Assembly (NCBI GenBank): GCA_948474755.1
Contig: CAOLHI010001821.1
Span: 414,416 to 478,415 of the forward strand
Source: Ctenosaura bakeri
Lineage: Eukaryota; Chordata; Lepidosauria; Squamata; Iguanidae
Reading direction: 5' to 3'
DNA length: 64,000 nucleotides
Notes under the pieces: generated by a model
Told to the model about the DNA's origin: nothing
What the model saw: the letters and a program-made list of their open reading frames with translations, nothing else
Databases searched by the model: none
Program-made: the position numbers and the translations under genes
Shown here: positions 25,493 to 38,324 of the stretch, in pieces
Position numbering within the stretch: the stretch's first letter is position 1
Layout of the letters: every line of letters starts with the position of its first letter

Positions 25493-28073
25493 GGCCAGCT
25501 GGATAATTCTAGATTGTTAGATATAAATTCAATGTAGTATAATGATAATTACATAAAAATTGATAAGGTGGTTATTGTAGTTTGTCATTAAGTCATTTCT
25601 GACTTATGGCAACCCTAAGTACCTGGAAGAACATTAGTTCACACATCTGAATTTAAGTTCAAATGCTTATACTTTATCTAAAAGACTTAATGTGCACACA
25701 TTTTAATTGCTTATGTGTGTCTGTAATTATACATTTTGACATTACATTTTCTGATTCCTGGGAGGGTGGGAAGTGTTGGGGATATTTTGAAGGGATTTTT
25801 TTCAAGTTATAAGCAGTGCTTATATTTTAAAGCTTTCTTAAGGAACAAACAAACAAAAATAACACAGGTATCTTTTCTTTTCTTTTTCGCCTGAATGGTC
25901 CCAAGGTGTTTTTTAAACTGTCTTAGTTAATTGCATTTAAATAAAATAATAATATTTTCATTTATTTTTATAAAATAGATTAATTAGTAGATTAGTTCCA
26001 CAAATAGCTATACACACACACACACACATGATAATAATAACAATATTTCAAGCACTGTTTCTGCTCCACATTCCAATCAACTAATCATGTCTTCCTGAAG
26101 GAAATTTCACTCCATATAATTTGCAGCTTGTTATTTCTTTTCCCCAAAGTCAGTCAGCATTCTGTAGCCACTGGGCATGAACAGTCTCACTGATCTTCTT
26201 TGTGTGATTCTTTTTTATTTAACTTCTGTAAACTTTGACATTCATCAAACTAACTAAAGCTTCTAGATGCTTTTTATAGACACCTCCATGCACCCCATTT
26301 TATTTAGCATGGAGTTTATGAACAACATGCAGCAGGACTATGCTCTTCTAGAACAATTGATATGATAAAGAAATTCTGCACAAGGTGCTCTAATACATAG
26401 ATAATGACTGGAAGTTTATAAGCAAGACTTTTAAGTCTTCTTGATACAAATTGAAAAGCATTATCTGGTATTTGGAACAGACCAAGTAGTATGTCCATAG
26501 CGAGCTGCTTCATCAGCTTGAAGTATATATGGTCCCAACTGTATCTTAATTTATAAGCCCATATCTAGCTGACTCTCGGTAAAGAGTCTCTATTTCCAAG
26601 CTTACATTAGATAAAGAGCAAGAGGGAAACTTGGTGTCAATAGTATGCTGATAACCCTTCATTGCACATCCCTGAGGCTCTGCCAGAAATTCATGTCAAT
26701 GTAGCATCAAGCATCATAAATGCTGTGGGGCTGAGATGATGTTCACAGAAAAAAGGAGAGAAGCACAAGTTTCAGGGCTGTTAGAGAAAAGAATCAAGCC
26801 ACTCAATGTTCTAAAGGAAACAAAGATTTGCAATGTCACTCAAAATGTCTGTTGTTGCAACTGACTCATTTAGATCGTAACAACTCTTCACTGGAAGAAA
26901 TTAATTTCTCGAAGAACCACCTTTCACACTCACTGGAGTATAATTCCTCAAATTTCCCATTGTGGTCAGGAAACAGAAAGGATTGCATCACTGAGGATAT
27001 GAAAAGAGCACTTTAAGAAGTCACCAAGAGGACAGAGGAATCAACAGAAGGTCAACTCCCCCCCACAGCTTTTTTTTCCACCGGGGGAAGGTAATCCAGT
27101 CTGAATCAGAAACCATATTAAAATATGTCAAAATTAGGAATTTCCAAGCATCTTTGTCATCATACTGACAAGGGGTGTACCTTTTATCAGTATTCCAAGA
27201 GCTAAACCATTGTCTCATACAACCTTACTCACATTACCTTCTCTCATGGAGAAAATGGAAATAGCATAGAAATTGAACTCAAGCCTATAGTCCTTCCTAT
27301 GTGTGGCAAACTGTGTATTGACAAGATGTGTGTGTACTGGAAAGAGACGCTGCTGCTATGTTCCTGATAAGTTACAGCCAACCCTGACATTTGGGAGGTT
27401 TTCTTCATATCTTCAATCCAATTTCCTTCTGGAGAAATACCAAGAAAACTTTGGCTCAGTCTTACCAAGAGGTGTACGGGGCGGGGGGGGTTGAATGAGG
27501 TCATTGCTCTCAAGCAAGAATGCCCACTATAATTTCCCCCCTCTGTTCCTAAATTTCTATCTTTGCAAAGAATGAAAGACTGAAGATCTTTCATTCATAC
27601 CTAGAACTCTTATACTTGCTAATTTCACTTTCTCTTGATAAATAGGCCAGCCCCTTTCTTTGGATGCCAAATTGTATTTCTGTGTTTAAAAAGTAATAAC
27701 AATGGAACCCTCACTCTGAAGTTTAGAAATGCCCTTTTCCCAACCTGGACTCAGAGTCCCAAGATTCCTGTTTCCTGGAAACAAGAAGGTCTGGTAGGCT
27801 AATAGATGAGCTAATAGATGAGCTTTGACTCCATCCTATGTTTCAATCCATACATGCGAAAGGGAGCTTCCTCCTTGATTTACAACTTTTAATTATATTC
27901 CTAAATTACATTTCCTGTTTAAAATAGCAGACTTTCTAAAATAAACAACCCTGTGTTCCTGTTGATTGGATTTCACATATGTTGAACATGCTATCAGAAA
28001 ATGATAAACAGATCAGACCCAAAGAAAGCCAATTGCTGGTACAGTCTGAAAATGTTGACAGATGACAGACGAA

Positions 28074-28488
28074 GGCCATTTCTGCATGGGGTATTTGAAA
28101 CGGTGCAGTCTGTCCTCTACTTAATGTAGATCCGCACCTCAGCCTGCTCCGGAACGACCCCAAGTGGTTGTCCAGTATGCTTTCGAAGGACCAGAAAAAT
28201 CAGGTCTTTCAAAAGCACGGAGCGCACCACTGTGAGTCCGCTCCCTTGAGCAGATTTGCAGGCTCTCACCAATGTGAGCCTGCAATCTGCTGGAGGCAGG
28301 CTTTAGGCTGGTGAGCTTCAGCGGTTGGTTGAGACCCTCGACCAACCAGAAGTCGCCATTTTCAATGCTGGTGCCTTGCGGAGCGACAAGCACGTACTGC
28401 TCCGGAGCAGCCTGGACCGGACCGGGCAGCCAGAAGATCCGGTAAGTAGCAGTGCGAGGCGATTCCCTTGTCCCGTGCGGAAATGGCC
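28074..28488. mobile_element. Foldback DNA element (core B), opposite orientation
   Basis: Ends GGCCATTTCTGCATGG and CCGTGCGGAAATGGCC are inverted. The interior is the 4641/20138 core in reverse: GCAGATTTGCAGGCTCTCAC, GCAGGCTTTAGGCTGGTGAG, CAACCAGAAGTCGCCATTTT, GCAGCCAGAAGATCCGG. Flanks CGAAG and CAAAG could be an altered 5-bp target duplication. CpG-rich compared with the surrounding intron. Confidence 0.85.
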
Positions 28489-28505
28489 AAAGAGGATGTG
28501 CTCTG

Positions 28506-28612
28506 AACTAATAGTCTTCTGAATGTTTACACAACAAAATATTCAGTCTTCTGAACAACAAAATATTCAGTCTTCTGTTAATAGTCTTCTGAATGTTTAC
28601 ACAACAAAAACA
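28506..28612. repeat. Nested tandem duplication
   Basis: AATAGTCTTCTGAATGTTTA plus CACAACAAAA occurs at 28510 and again about 28579, and between them AACAAAATATTCAGTCTTCT is itself doubled. Two rounds of local duplication. Confidence 0.85.
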
Positions 28613-29034
28613 ACCTGTAAAGGGTATATAAGGTGAGTTCTGAAAAAAGTTTCTTTGTTTCACTTTGGATCTTCACAAAGTGTTTACTTATTTCTCCTGC
28701 AGAAATATATCTTGCCTTTTTCTCTACTTAATGCTCAGTACTCAATGCTTTCATGCTGCATCCACAGCTAAACGTCTAGCCTTACCCTAGACACATTCAC
28801 AAACACTTTTTAGTTGGGTGCCTTTGTTAAACTCTTCCTCTCAAACCTCCCAAATGCAAGTTCATCCTGCATCCTTTCAATAAGTCACAAACACTCTCTC
28901 CCTTTAAGTACCAAAGCCTTCCTTACAAAATGAAGAACAGACCTTAGAATAGGCTGGGTGGATTTCCACCAACCCCCAGCACTAGGATTTATCAGGCAGT
29001 ATGCAGTGGTGGCAGAGTTTGGGGAAAACAGTTA

Positions 29035-29215
29035 GGTCAAGCAGCATCAGCTAAGCCAGGTAATTCCTGATTAATACTTAGATGGGAGACTCATCAGGAA
29101 TAGGAGATGCTATAGGAAGGCAATGGCAAACCATCTCTAAATATACCTTGCCTAAGAACATTCTTTGAAGTTCATAAGTCAACAGGCAACTTGGAGGCAC
29201 CTACACACACTTCAG
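29035..29215 (+). mobile_element. 5S-rRNA-derived SINE, forward
   Basis: CAGCTAAGCCAGGTAATTCC then TTAATACTTAGATGGGAGAC corresponds to the 5S box A to box C region. The tail follows: AGGAAGGCAATGGCAAACCA, CCTTGCCTAAGAACATTC, TTCATAAGTCAACAGGCAAC, ending in a CACACAC stretch. The 5S head is shorter and more diverged than at 43912. Confidence 0.85.
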
Positions 29216-29639
29216 AGTGCCTTAATACAAAGGAGCTGCTACAGTTGTGGCCATTCACTGTTTTAACGCAAAGCATGAGCCCACACAGCTCACAGCAGGG
29301 CCAGATCTTGTCCTCTCCTGCAGTGCTATTTAAAATAACTTCCTTGCTTTACTAGGCCTTTTCTTCTCAGCGAGGTAATAGACCTATTTACATTAACCAA
29401 CTCTGCAGTGAAAAAAGTAGAGGTCCTACTAAAGTACTGCTTAATTTTTTTTTCCTTTTGTAAATTCATTCTTTAAAGTAGGGCACCAGAAAGAAATACA
29501 GAAGTACAGACTGGTGAATCTGACATGCACAGTGGTGGATCCACTTCAATATAAACCTTCAAGGTACTGATTCTACTTTCAGTATTTGGTTTTTGCATTC
29601 TGGCTAGTTCTTTCAAAGTTTTGAGCAAAATCTGAAGTA

Positions 29640-29806
29640 CCGTATTTGCTGGTGCATAAGATGCACCAGCATTTAAGACACACCCCATTTATATGCCAGC
29701 AAATAATATTTGCCTGTGTATAAGATGCAGTGGCATAAATGATGCACCCAGTTTTCAAACAGTATTTTTCAGGAAAAAAAGTGAGTCTTATATGCCAGCA
29801 AATAGG
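29640..29806. mobile_element. Short DNA element with CCGTATTTGCTGG ends
   Basis: Left end CCGTATTTGCTGGTGCATAA and right end TTATATGCCAGCAAATAGG are inverted, with GTA on both sides (a 2-bp TA or 3-bp target duplication). The interior repeats the AAGATGCA / CAGCAAATA theme: GCTGGTGCATAAGATGCACC is itself a hairpin and CCAGCAAATAATATTTGCC another. It matches a remembered widespread vertebrate MITE starting ACCGTATTT. No coding sequence. Confidence 0.75.
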
Positions 29807-30613
29807 GTAGATCGACCATGCCACTGACATTAAGGCACTAGCTTCTCCTGTAAGGGAATTTAGCATTTCCTTGTTCCTCTGGAGCACCCTCTCCCATTGC
29901 CTCTCTAGAACCCTAGGATAGAAGACATTATTGTGGCAATTTATTTTAAATAATTCTGCACCAGGAGAGAGGATTCCATGTTGTTCTCAGTAGCAAGGCT
30001 CCATTGTTATAAATAAAAGAGCAAACCCAGGGTAAGCAGCACAGACAAACAGATGTGGTAAAAATAATGACAATATAATGAATGAATAATCAAAGGATAA
30101 TAAGCCACTAATCTAAGAGAGTAATATAGTAGTGTAAAAATAGCACAGCAGGACTTTCTTTCCCCAAACTAATTTTTTTTTCCAAGTAACATTCTCAGCT
30201 ATAACTAATACTGTAAGAAGTAATCCGAACCAGTACTGAGGAGGAAGGTTGGCCAATAGTTCCCTTGTGTTTTCCTCTTCTAGATTTATTTGCAAGTTGC
30301 TACCCTTCTAGTTTATTTCCTTCCTCTTTTCTCTGAGGATGCTTACTACTGCTGCTTCTCTCAGCTAGACTGAAGCAGGCAGCACACAGAACCTTTATAA
30401 TGGATTCCTGAGTACACTTGCACATAAGAAAGCCACCTTTTGGAGCTTCTCAAACCAAATCTAGAAGTTTTTCTCCTGTCCTGAATGGATTTACTGCAAC
30501 AATAATGCTACTTTACACTGAGCATCGACAGTAGGAACTCCTGGTTAGCAGAAATATGTTTAGAACACTAGCCCACTGTAAGCACCGATACCACAGATTC
30601 TTATACAAATGAG

Positions 30614-31026
30614 CCCCTCTCCGCACTCTACCTGGATCTGTTGTTGTCCACTGGTGATTCCAGCAGTGCCTGTACCAAGAAGGGAGTGCAATGGAAGTGC
30701 TCCCCTCCACATCAGATTAGCTCTCTGCCAAAGAAAGTGCGACAGACACACTTCTTCCTTCTGCAGTGCAGCCAGGTACTTTCCCAGGCTGTGCTGGGAC
30801 AGGAAACATGGCCATCGCACTTTTGGGGCTTCCATAGGACAGGTAAGTTTGGGATGGTGGCACGATCATGTGTCATTGATGGAAGAAAACTGTCATTTAA
30901 TCTGTGATCATGCCACCTGGTAACAGGCGGAGCAACAGCACCACAACAACTTCATGCAGAAGCATCATCACAGTCCCGCTCCTCTCCTGTCCCCACGCTG
31001 GGACAACAGCATCCTGTGGAAAGGGT
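30614..31026. mobile_element. Foldback DNA element (core C)
   Basis: Starts CCCCTCTCCGCACTC and ends CCTGTGGAAAGGGTC. The interior is related to the elements at 35666 and 57540: GTACCAAGAAGGGAGTGCAA, CTGCAGTGCAGCCAGGTACT, GCTGTGCTGGGACAGGAAAC. Short ORFs running through it on both strands are by-products of the element. No clear target duplication. Confidence 0.7.
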
Positions 31027-31907
31027 CTGAGCCAGAATTTTGCTGAACAAACCAGGGTTTGGACTAGAGTGACACTGAAACATTTTCAATCAGTACTGCA
31101 TCAAAACCCTTTATTTTTGCTAGCTGATTCCCCTGCTTCCATAACACCAAATACAGCAAAATATTTCTGTTGAAAAAGGGAGTTTCTTTACTTAACATAG
31201 GTTTGAATTACTGAAGCACAAAAAAGAAGCATTTGAGGCCACAATTTTTGCCCAGTCTTCACTTGTAAGATGATATGCAGACATTTCATTGCTATTCCCA
31301 ATGCCACTTGCTAACCTCTCATTTCAATTACCTCTAACTCTAATTACACTTCTATCATCAACACTTTCTGACAGGTCACATAACTCATTACAGCAACAAG
31401 ACCTTTGGTAACATGAAATCATATACTAAGAGAATTGGTTTCAAGAGCCTACTTTTTAATCCCACAAATTTTAAAACACTGATACTTAAACGCTAACAGC
31501 ATTTGGCTTTCTGCCCCAGTGGACCAGCAAATGCATGGACCTGCAGATGCACATGTAAATCAATTTAAGACTAGAGTCTTAAAGTGATTCAGCTATGTGA
31601 AAATTACAATCTTGCAAAAGGCTAGTGACAAAAAAAAGGAGGCTGAAAAAAGGTGAGAAAGGGGTTAAGAGAGGAAACAGAGGGTTAAAAGAGCATGTTA
31701 GAAAGATGATGGTGCTGGAATTAAGGAGGAAAATGAAAAATAGAAGATAGAATTAGTACTAAGTCTGCAGGGAACAGTCTGAAATTGCTGGGAAGAATAT
31801 TCAGTGTGATGGACAACTAGCAACTGAAAACAAAGGTGTTAGAGGCTGCAAGGATTATATATTCATCAGTGTGCTTAACCAGAAAATCAAACAGTCTGGA
31901 AGAACTT

Positions 31908-32060
31908 TAATAATGAACAAATGTATGAGGGCATTAGCTTTCATGGATCGGAGTGCCTTTTGAAGATGCATCTACAAACATAAGGGCCCTGCCTGGATAA
32001 GACTAAAAGCCTATCTTGTCCAGTAACATGTTTCACAGTGACAAAACAAATCTTGCTAGG
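31908..32060 (-). repeat. Fragments of dispersed reptile repeats
   Basis: 31908-31975 is a reverse fragment of the GATGAAGTGGAC family (ATTAGCTTTCATGGATCGGA, then AGATGCATCTAC). Directly after it, AGGGCCCTGCCTGGATAAGA then GCCTATCTTGTCCAGTAACA resembles a separate common repeat that usually reads GCCCATCTAGTCCAGCATCC. Neither class is resolved by eye. Confidence 0.45.
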
Positions 32061-33295
32061 AATTTCATAAGTAGGAGCATGTTTAGGAAGTGTGGAAAGT
32101 GTGAATCCATACCCTCCAAAACCTCACAGATAGAAATTGGAATACATGTGGCCAAGCAACATCAGAGTATCAGAGAAAAATTATTAAATGAGGGAGAATG
32201 TATTGCAGCAGTTTCCTTATGCCTGGGCTATTGAGAAGGGCACCCCACCTTTCCCCTCCCCACCATCAGTGAGTTAATTGAGTGCAACATATTTAAACTT
32301 AGGTTGCACTAACTGAAGTAAGCTGCAGATGAAGGTGGAAGGTGGAACGAGGAGAGAAAATCTGGTACATTTTAAAAGTAGCTGCAAATTGGGATGGCAG
32401 AGTATTAATCTGGACTGTCCCTGCCAATTCAGGATAGCTGGAGGGTATGTGACACTTGCCATGAAACAAGATGGTTTAGGAGATACCAGCTTGATTCATA
32501 GAACACAAACATGAAGGCTTATTCTTCTCAGCATAAACAAGAATCCTTACTGCACTATTCTCATCAACCTGGAAGTTCTATAGATAAGCACATGAGTTCA
32601 CCATCTTTTCTGTGATAATATTTTGGTCTAGCTTAGAAAGCATGCGACAGGTAACTACTCAGCCTTTCTGCTTCTGGATGGAAACAAAGAAGTTTGCTCA
32701 TGGTCAGCAGAAATTATTTTATTTAAACTTTTGCTACAAATGCTTTTGATGATACCATGGGGGTGCCCACCTGCTTGGGGACTTGATGGCTTATGGGACA
32801 CTTCTCTCATTGCATGCTAAAATAGCATTTGGAATGGGGATTCTCTGCTGTAAATACATACTTCATTCATCAAACGCCAGTAAATCTACTTTTATGCTAT
32901 TTGCTTGGTCTCATCATGATCACCCTTGGTGTGGTGGTCCTAATCAGTCCTTACACTACTACTGAATGCTACCTCTAAAAGTATTTAGTTATACTAATAT
33001 TCCCAAAGCCCCCACCCCAAATAATTTGCTACTGTTATAATTACATTCCTATATGTCTATTTCTAAAAAGTACTCTTTAATTTCATTTTTCTACATGTTA
33101 ATTGCTTATTTTAAAAATGGAATCTTGGAAGCCATTGGCTTTATGTAAAAACTCACCTTTCTCCTATTTACTTCCTTTTCACCTCAGTAAAACACAATAT
33201 GAAGCAGCAGCAAGAGGCATATCTCAGGCAGGCACTTGAACCAAAACTATTCTTCCAACATCTAGTCCACATCCTCACAACTTTAAAAGTAACTT

Positions 33296-33385
33296 AAAAA
33301 TTGTGTCTGATGAAGTGGACCAGAGTCCATGAAAGTTTATGCTAGAAATATCTTTTTCTTGGTAGACTCAGAAGTGGTGCAGCAA
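33296..33385 (+). repeat. Dispersed repeat fragment (GATGAAGTGGAC family), forward
   Basis: GTCTGATGAAGTGGACCAGA, TCCATGAAAGTTTATGCTAG and CTTGGTAGACTC follow the known order of this reptile repeat. It is the clearest of four copies in the window. Confidence 0.55.
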
Positions 33386-34929
33386 TATCACACTTTTTCC
33401 CCATTCCTGACCTCAGAGGGGTTGAAACTATCTCTCATTAAATTACAATTATCATCATCATACTTGTACCTTCTTTATTGGGAATAATGTTTTAATTAAA
33501 ATAAACTAATTATTTGTAAGTACTTACTTCTATCCTCTGACTAGGCCATGATCAAAACAGCCCCTTGTTGTTCACACAGCAACATGTATTCCTGACTGAA
33601 GAAGTGGATTTTATTTGATAAAAAACATTTAAGGTGATATATGGTAACTCTTTAAAAAAAAAAAGTGCTGTTAAATATCTTAAATTCTTTGAGGAGAGAA
33701 AGTTATTTTCAAACCAACCCATTGCAGATTCATATTTAAAGATATAAAGGAACATGGAAAATTAAAGAACATGCATTATTAACAAGGCAGCACTATCATA
33801 AAGATAAATAAGCACCAAGGTAACATTACCCACAGGTGCAGCAAAAAAGCAAAGAAATGAGGATGAGAAATGGCACTAGAAATCTTGTTAGCACTGTCAT
33901 ATCACTCAGAACAGAAGGATAAAAATGAAAGAAACAAGTCAATTTTAAGATGCATCTTATGCATACGAAATACAGGAATCAACTCCAGGATGGAAGGAAA
34001 ACAGATTCAGTGTTCTTTGAGCTTCTCTTTCTGTGACATAACACAGCAACAAAAATCAAAAGTACCTTTTATAATTAGGCTCTTAAAGAAGTATTTTTCG
34101 TGAAAGATATCAACCAGGCTTCAAAAGATTGAGAACTTCATAATATATCAGAATGGTTATAAAAATTTCTCCTAAGATCTCTACAAAGGATAGTGAGCAA
34201 AGAACTCAGTCATTAAAGTATTCAACAGAACAAACCTGAGAAAAGTACTATCAGTATCTCAATGATAGCCTATTAAAGTCAAGGAGAATCTTCAGTCATC
34301 CTTCTGAAGGCAAGGGCAGGGATGCACAAATATTTCTACACACTGTTACTTTCACGTTTATGAAATCCTGCTTTGTTGCTTCATTTCCTTATTTTTTTTT
34401 CTCAGCTTGAAGAAGTCATCTCAAAATATTGTCTAAATCCAGTGGACACACTGTATCTGATGTATTTATATAAATGTTAACCTACCACTCAGCTGCTAAG
34501 TCTACTGGGATAAGTATTTGGATCAAAAATCTGATATATACCTTTGAATTTGAATTTGAAAATTTACTTTTACAAAAAAAAGTTCCAGAATCTGGAAGGG
34601 ATTCCGGGAGCTACAGTTCATAAATCAGTTTTTCAAAGATTTTATTTTAATTCATATTTAACTACAGATTTTCCCTCAAATATAGATTTAAATTCCAGGT
34701 TTGAAAGATTTAAGCAGAGTTGGTCACATTTGTGGGGATTATTTATGCACAACATTAAACTCAGGTTTGTTCAAAATTAAACTCAAATCCCATGCAACAT
34801 AGCCTGAGAAATAGAGAAAAGTCCAGGAATTTGTTGCGATAACTTGATTGGAGAAGAGCTCACATCTCCCCCTTCCGCCTAAAAAAAACCACTCCCAGTA
34901 AAAATACAAACACACACACATACACACCA

Positions 34930-35140
34930 AGGTCTAAATCCAATTTACCACTGGTGGAGTGAAAGGAGTGGTTCAGCAATGGAACCAATTGCCTCGAGAG
35001 GTGATATAGTCTCCTTCTGGATACCTGGATAGCTAACTTCTGGAAATGTTTTATCTGGAAATCCTGCAATGAGCAGAAGGTTGGACTTGAGGGCCCATGA
35101 GGCCCCTTTCAACTGTACAATATTATGATCCTATCCTTTT
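34930..35140 (+). mobile_element. CR1/L3 LINE 3' end, forward
   Basis: GGAACCAATTGCCTCGAGAG (LINE wording WNQLPREV), then GCAGAAGGTTGGACTTGAGG, CCTTTCAACTGTACAATATT and the degenerate terminal ATTATGATCCTA. This is the C-terminal codons and 3' UTR of a CR1-group LINE, 5'-truncated. Confidence 0.75.
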
Positions 35141-35256
35141 TGTGATAATTATACTAAAGTGTATCCTTGCATGTTGAGGTTATAGGAAAGAGTCTCCTTA
35201 TCTTCAGTGCTTCATATTCTCAGCCAAAACCTCAATCAGGTTTTTCTTTGCTGCCT

Positions 35257-35300
35257 CCAGTTTTGTTTTGTTTTGTTTTGTTTTTGTTTTTTTTATTGGT
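35257..35300. repeat. (TTTTG)n simple repeat
   Basis: Repeated TTTTG units passing into a T run. Confidence 0.95.
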
Positions 35301-35665
35301 CATATTTTTTCTCATCTTTTTATCAGGCTTGTCGTCATTCTTGGTCACCTCCAGCTCTCTCATGTCAAGTGCAACTCCTTGACCAAGTCTCACGGCAAGT
35401 GCAATTCCTACCAGAGACCATCCTCCTGCTCCAGTTGTCTGAGCTGATACAGCAGCATCACCTTCAACAACATTCCTTAACAGCAGTTCTATGTTGTTTC
35501 ACAGCTCTTGGCTGCATAGTGACATACAGGGATCATGTCTTATCCCACTCCTTTCTGTTCTCTTCTCAGTGTACTAAATTATAAGGCACTGAATACCTTC
35601 AGATCAGCAAAGAAAACTTTATGCCAACTATAAAACAGGAAAACTGTTAGCACAAAGAACACATG

Positions 35666-36082
35666 CACCATTTCTGCATGATGACACTCTCCTGTTTCAT
35701 CCCATTGCAATCCCAGCAGCACATTTACCAGGAAGAAAGCCCAACAGGAACGCTCCTCTCTGCACCCAACTGGCTTCCTGCACAAGGGAGTGCAAGGGAC
35801 ACATGTCTGCCTTCCTCAGTGCAGCTGAGCTCTTTCTCATGCTGTGCTGGGGGAGAAACTGCCTCCATCATGCTTCCTGCCCTTCTGCATGGCAGGTAAG
35901 TACAGAATCGTCATGCACTTACAGGCATTTAACAGATTTAATATGTTAAGTAAATATCATGTGATCATGATGCATGGAGACAGGATGGTAGCAGGACCAT
36001 GATGATATTGTGTGAAAGCATGACCTGTGGACCGCTGCCGTCTCATCCTCATAGTGGGACTGTGACGCCATGCGGAAATGAC
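35666..36082. mobile_element. Foldback DNA element (core C)
   Basis: Ends ACCATTTCTGCATGATGACA and CATGCGGAAATGACC are inverted. The interior shares with 30614 the blocks CAGGAAGAAAGCCCAACAGG, CACAAGGGAGTGCAAGGGAC and AGCTGAGCTCTTTCTCATGC, and with 57540 in reverse the block GTGGGACTGTGACG. Flanks CATGC and CATAG are only a possible target duplication. Confidence 0.75.
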
Positions 36083-36400
36083 CATAGGATGCTGTCCTTG
36101 TGTAAGTTCCTGAAATGCACAACCATTTGTGCAATAGAAGTTGTCTAAGTGAGCTGATGCTATACAGGCCACCTTTTCATTTTGGAAATATAATTCAGAT
36201 ACCCAGAGAGGGGAATCAGTTATAACTATAGTATTTGTTAGGACATTGGGAGTGTAAAATCCTTGCCAATCTATTCCAGATATCAGAATCCATCAGAAGA
36301 TTCCAGCTACTTCCTATCCATTCCTTGCTGAAATTTCAGATAACCAAATTACAATACTCAGAGAAATGCAAAATCAGCTGACTGTCTTAAGTTCTCCAAG

Positions 36401-36566
36401 GCCATTTCCGCATTAGCCTGTTACAGTGCTATTATTCCACTTTCAACATCCTATGGAATCCTGGGGCTTGCACAGTTGAGGCCCCGCCCTAAACTGCAAA
36501 CCCCAGAATTCCATAGGATGTTGAAAGTGGAATAACAGCACTACAACAGGCTAGTGCAGAAATGGC
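36401..36566. mobile_element. Foldback MITE, core A, with 5-bp target duplication
   Basis: The best-preserved core A copy. Ends GCCATTTCCGCATTAGCCTG and CAGGCTAGTGCAGAAATGGC are inverted and the direct repeat CCAAG flanks both sides (36396-36400, 36567-36571). Interior arms CACTTTCAACATCCTATGGA and CCATAGGATGTTGAAAGTGG are exact complements, with CCTGGGGCTTG against CCCCAGAATT inside. Confidence 0.9.
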
Positions 36567-36789
36567 CCAAGTCCCACTAGTCTGAGAAGTGCAGATCTGG
36601 TAATTTTGTCTTGGAAATAACTTCATGAGGCCTCAGTCCATCAAAGTGTGAAAGAACAAAGTTCAGGAGAAAAGCTGAAACAAAACAGGTCTGACTTGGG
36701 CCAGTACCTCAGCTGAAGATCATGTAGCCTATATTGATTCCATGATGGCACAAAGTTACTTGTGTGAGTATATTATTATAGAATGTAGT

Positions 36790-37110
36790 AGTAATAGTAA
36801 TAGCAGTAGCAGCAGCAGCAGCAATAAATCCTTTAGCATAAGTCCTACTCCAGAAAAATAAGTGATATTGTAACAATAAAACACAGGCTTTAAATACACC
36901 AAATTAAAGAAATACATAATAGAACAGCAAAGAACCTAGAGGCATTAAAAACAGAGAAGAGAACATGAAACCAGTACAAATCAATCATTATGTGCCTGAC
37001 GGAATAAAAAGGTTTTCATCATTGTCTTACAAAATGGGAGCCTGGAAGACCTCCCACACAACATGTGGTAGTATTTATTTGCCCAAATGTATAACATTGC
37101 CAAACAAAAT
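36790..37110 (-). repeat. Dispersed repeat with CAG/CAA tail (reverse)
   Basis: An AGTAGCAGCAGCAGCAGCAA tract is followed by A-rich sequence and GGTTTTCATCATTGTCTTAC then GGAGCCTGGAAGACCTCC. The same order (tail, AAAACAATTTAAAA-like, GGTTTTAA, then a CCACTCTGTTCCA-like block) occurs at 40080-40400 and 42066-42600. I take it for the 3' end of one LINE-like reptile family read backwards; the class is unresolved. Confidence 0.4.
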
Positions 37111-37917
37111 CAAAAGAAAGATGATTATCTTAGCAACTGATCAATAAAAAAGAAAAAAAATGAGGCCAAATCCACCCCGACTAGGTAATGCCCATGCTGT
37201 TTTTGTTGGTATATCATTTATAACGCTCTTAAAACTAACTGAGCACAGTACATAGATTATTGCCAATTGATGGCTGTGATACAGTAAATGTTGTGACAGC
37301 AGAATACCACACACTAAACAACAACATTCGTAGATGTAGGGAGTAAAGGGAAGGACTGTCATATGAAACACAGAGATGTTAAGAAAGCCACAAGCAGAAA
37401 GCAGTATCTGAGCTGACATTGCCAGTCACCACTTCATAATATGTGGGAGTGTAGTTACACATTTTCCATGGGAAACAAAATCTTTTTGACTTTTCCCACT
37501 CATAATTCCTACTATAAACTCATTTGGGCTGCACACATTACTATGTCATGAATTTTAATATGCCATCAAAACTTACAGTAATGGCCATTTTTGGGTAAAA
37601 TGCACAAACAAAAATCCTAGTGCACTACACCATAAGAAAGCGCACCCTTCCACCTTTGGATTTTTTTGACTAGCACCCAAGCTCTTAGAAGGAGGGAAGC
37701 TCCAAGAAAATACCCAGCTTTGCTTCCATGTAAAACAGGGATAGGTAGCATATAGCACGTCACACACAGCCCTATCCTCTGTTATTTTTGCACTCTCCAT
37801 AGATTCCTGATTTTTATCTGGGAAAAACTGGGACAATTGGGACCCCAATTTTGCTGGGATTAAATAGATGAATAAAGGTAAGTGTGCATTCCATGTGCAC
37901 TATACACTCTAGCATGA

Positions 37918-38262
37918 TTTCATAGAATCATAGAATCATAGAAATGTAGAGTTGGAAGAGACCACAGGGGCCATCCAGTCCAACCCCCTGCCATGCAGGA
38001 ACACCCTCAAAGCACTCCCGACAGATGGACATCCAGCCTCTGCTTAAAAACCTCCAAAGAAGGAGACTTCACTACACTCCGAGGCAGCATATTCCACTGC
38101 CGGACAGCCCTGACTGTCAGGAAGTTCTTCTTGAGGTTCAGGTGGAATCTCCTTTCCTGCAGCTTGAATCCATTGCTCCTTGTCCTGGTCTGTGGAGCAG
38201 CAGAAAGCAAGTCCACTCCCTCCTTCTGTGCCAAAAAACAGTGGCTTCTGATCCAAAAATTA
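37918..38262 (-). mobile_element. CR1/L3 LINE 3' end with ATTCTATG tail
   Basis: On the minus strand the C-terminal coding part reads GFKLQERRFHLNLKKNFLTV, RAVRQWNMLPRSVV and SPSLEVFKQRLD, then a 3' UTR, then CTATGATTCTATGATTCTAT, the octamer repeat that terminates CR1/L3 LINEs. The coding segment before GFKL reads LLSAAPQTRTRSN. This is one of the better preserved LINE tails here. Confidence 0.9.
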
Positions 38263-38324
38263 TAGTGATGGAAACAGTGGCAGCGCCACATTATTTTGGT
38301 GGCAGCCTCTATTGGGTTGGGATC

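Noticed and set aside
30560..30923. Overlapping ORFs on both strands (about 90-104 codons)
   Set aside because: They read through the core C foldback element, which is non-coding in its other copies.
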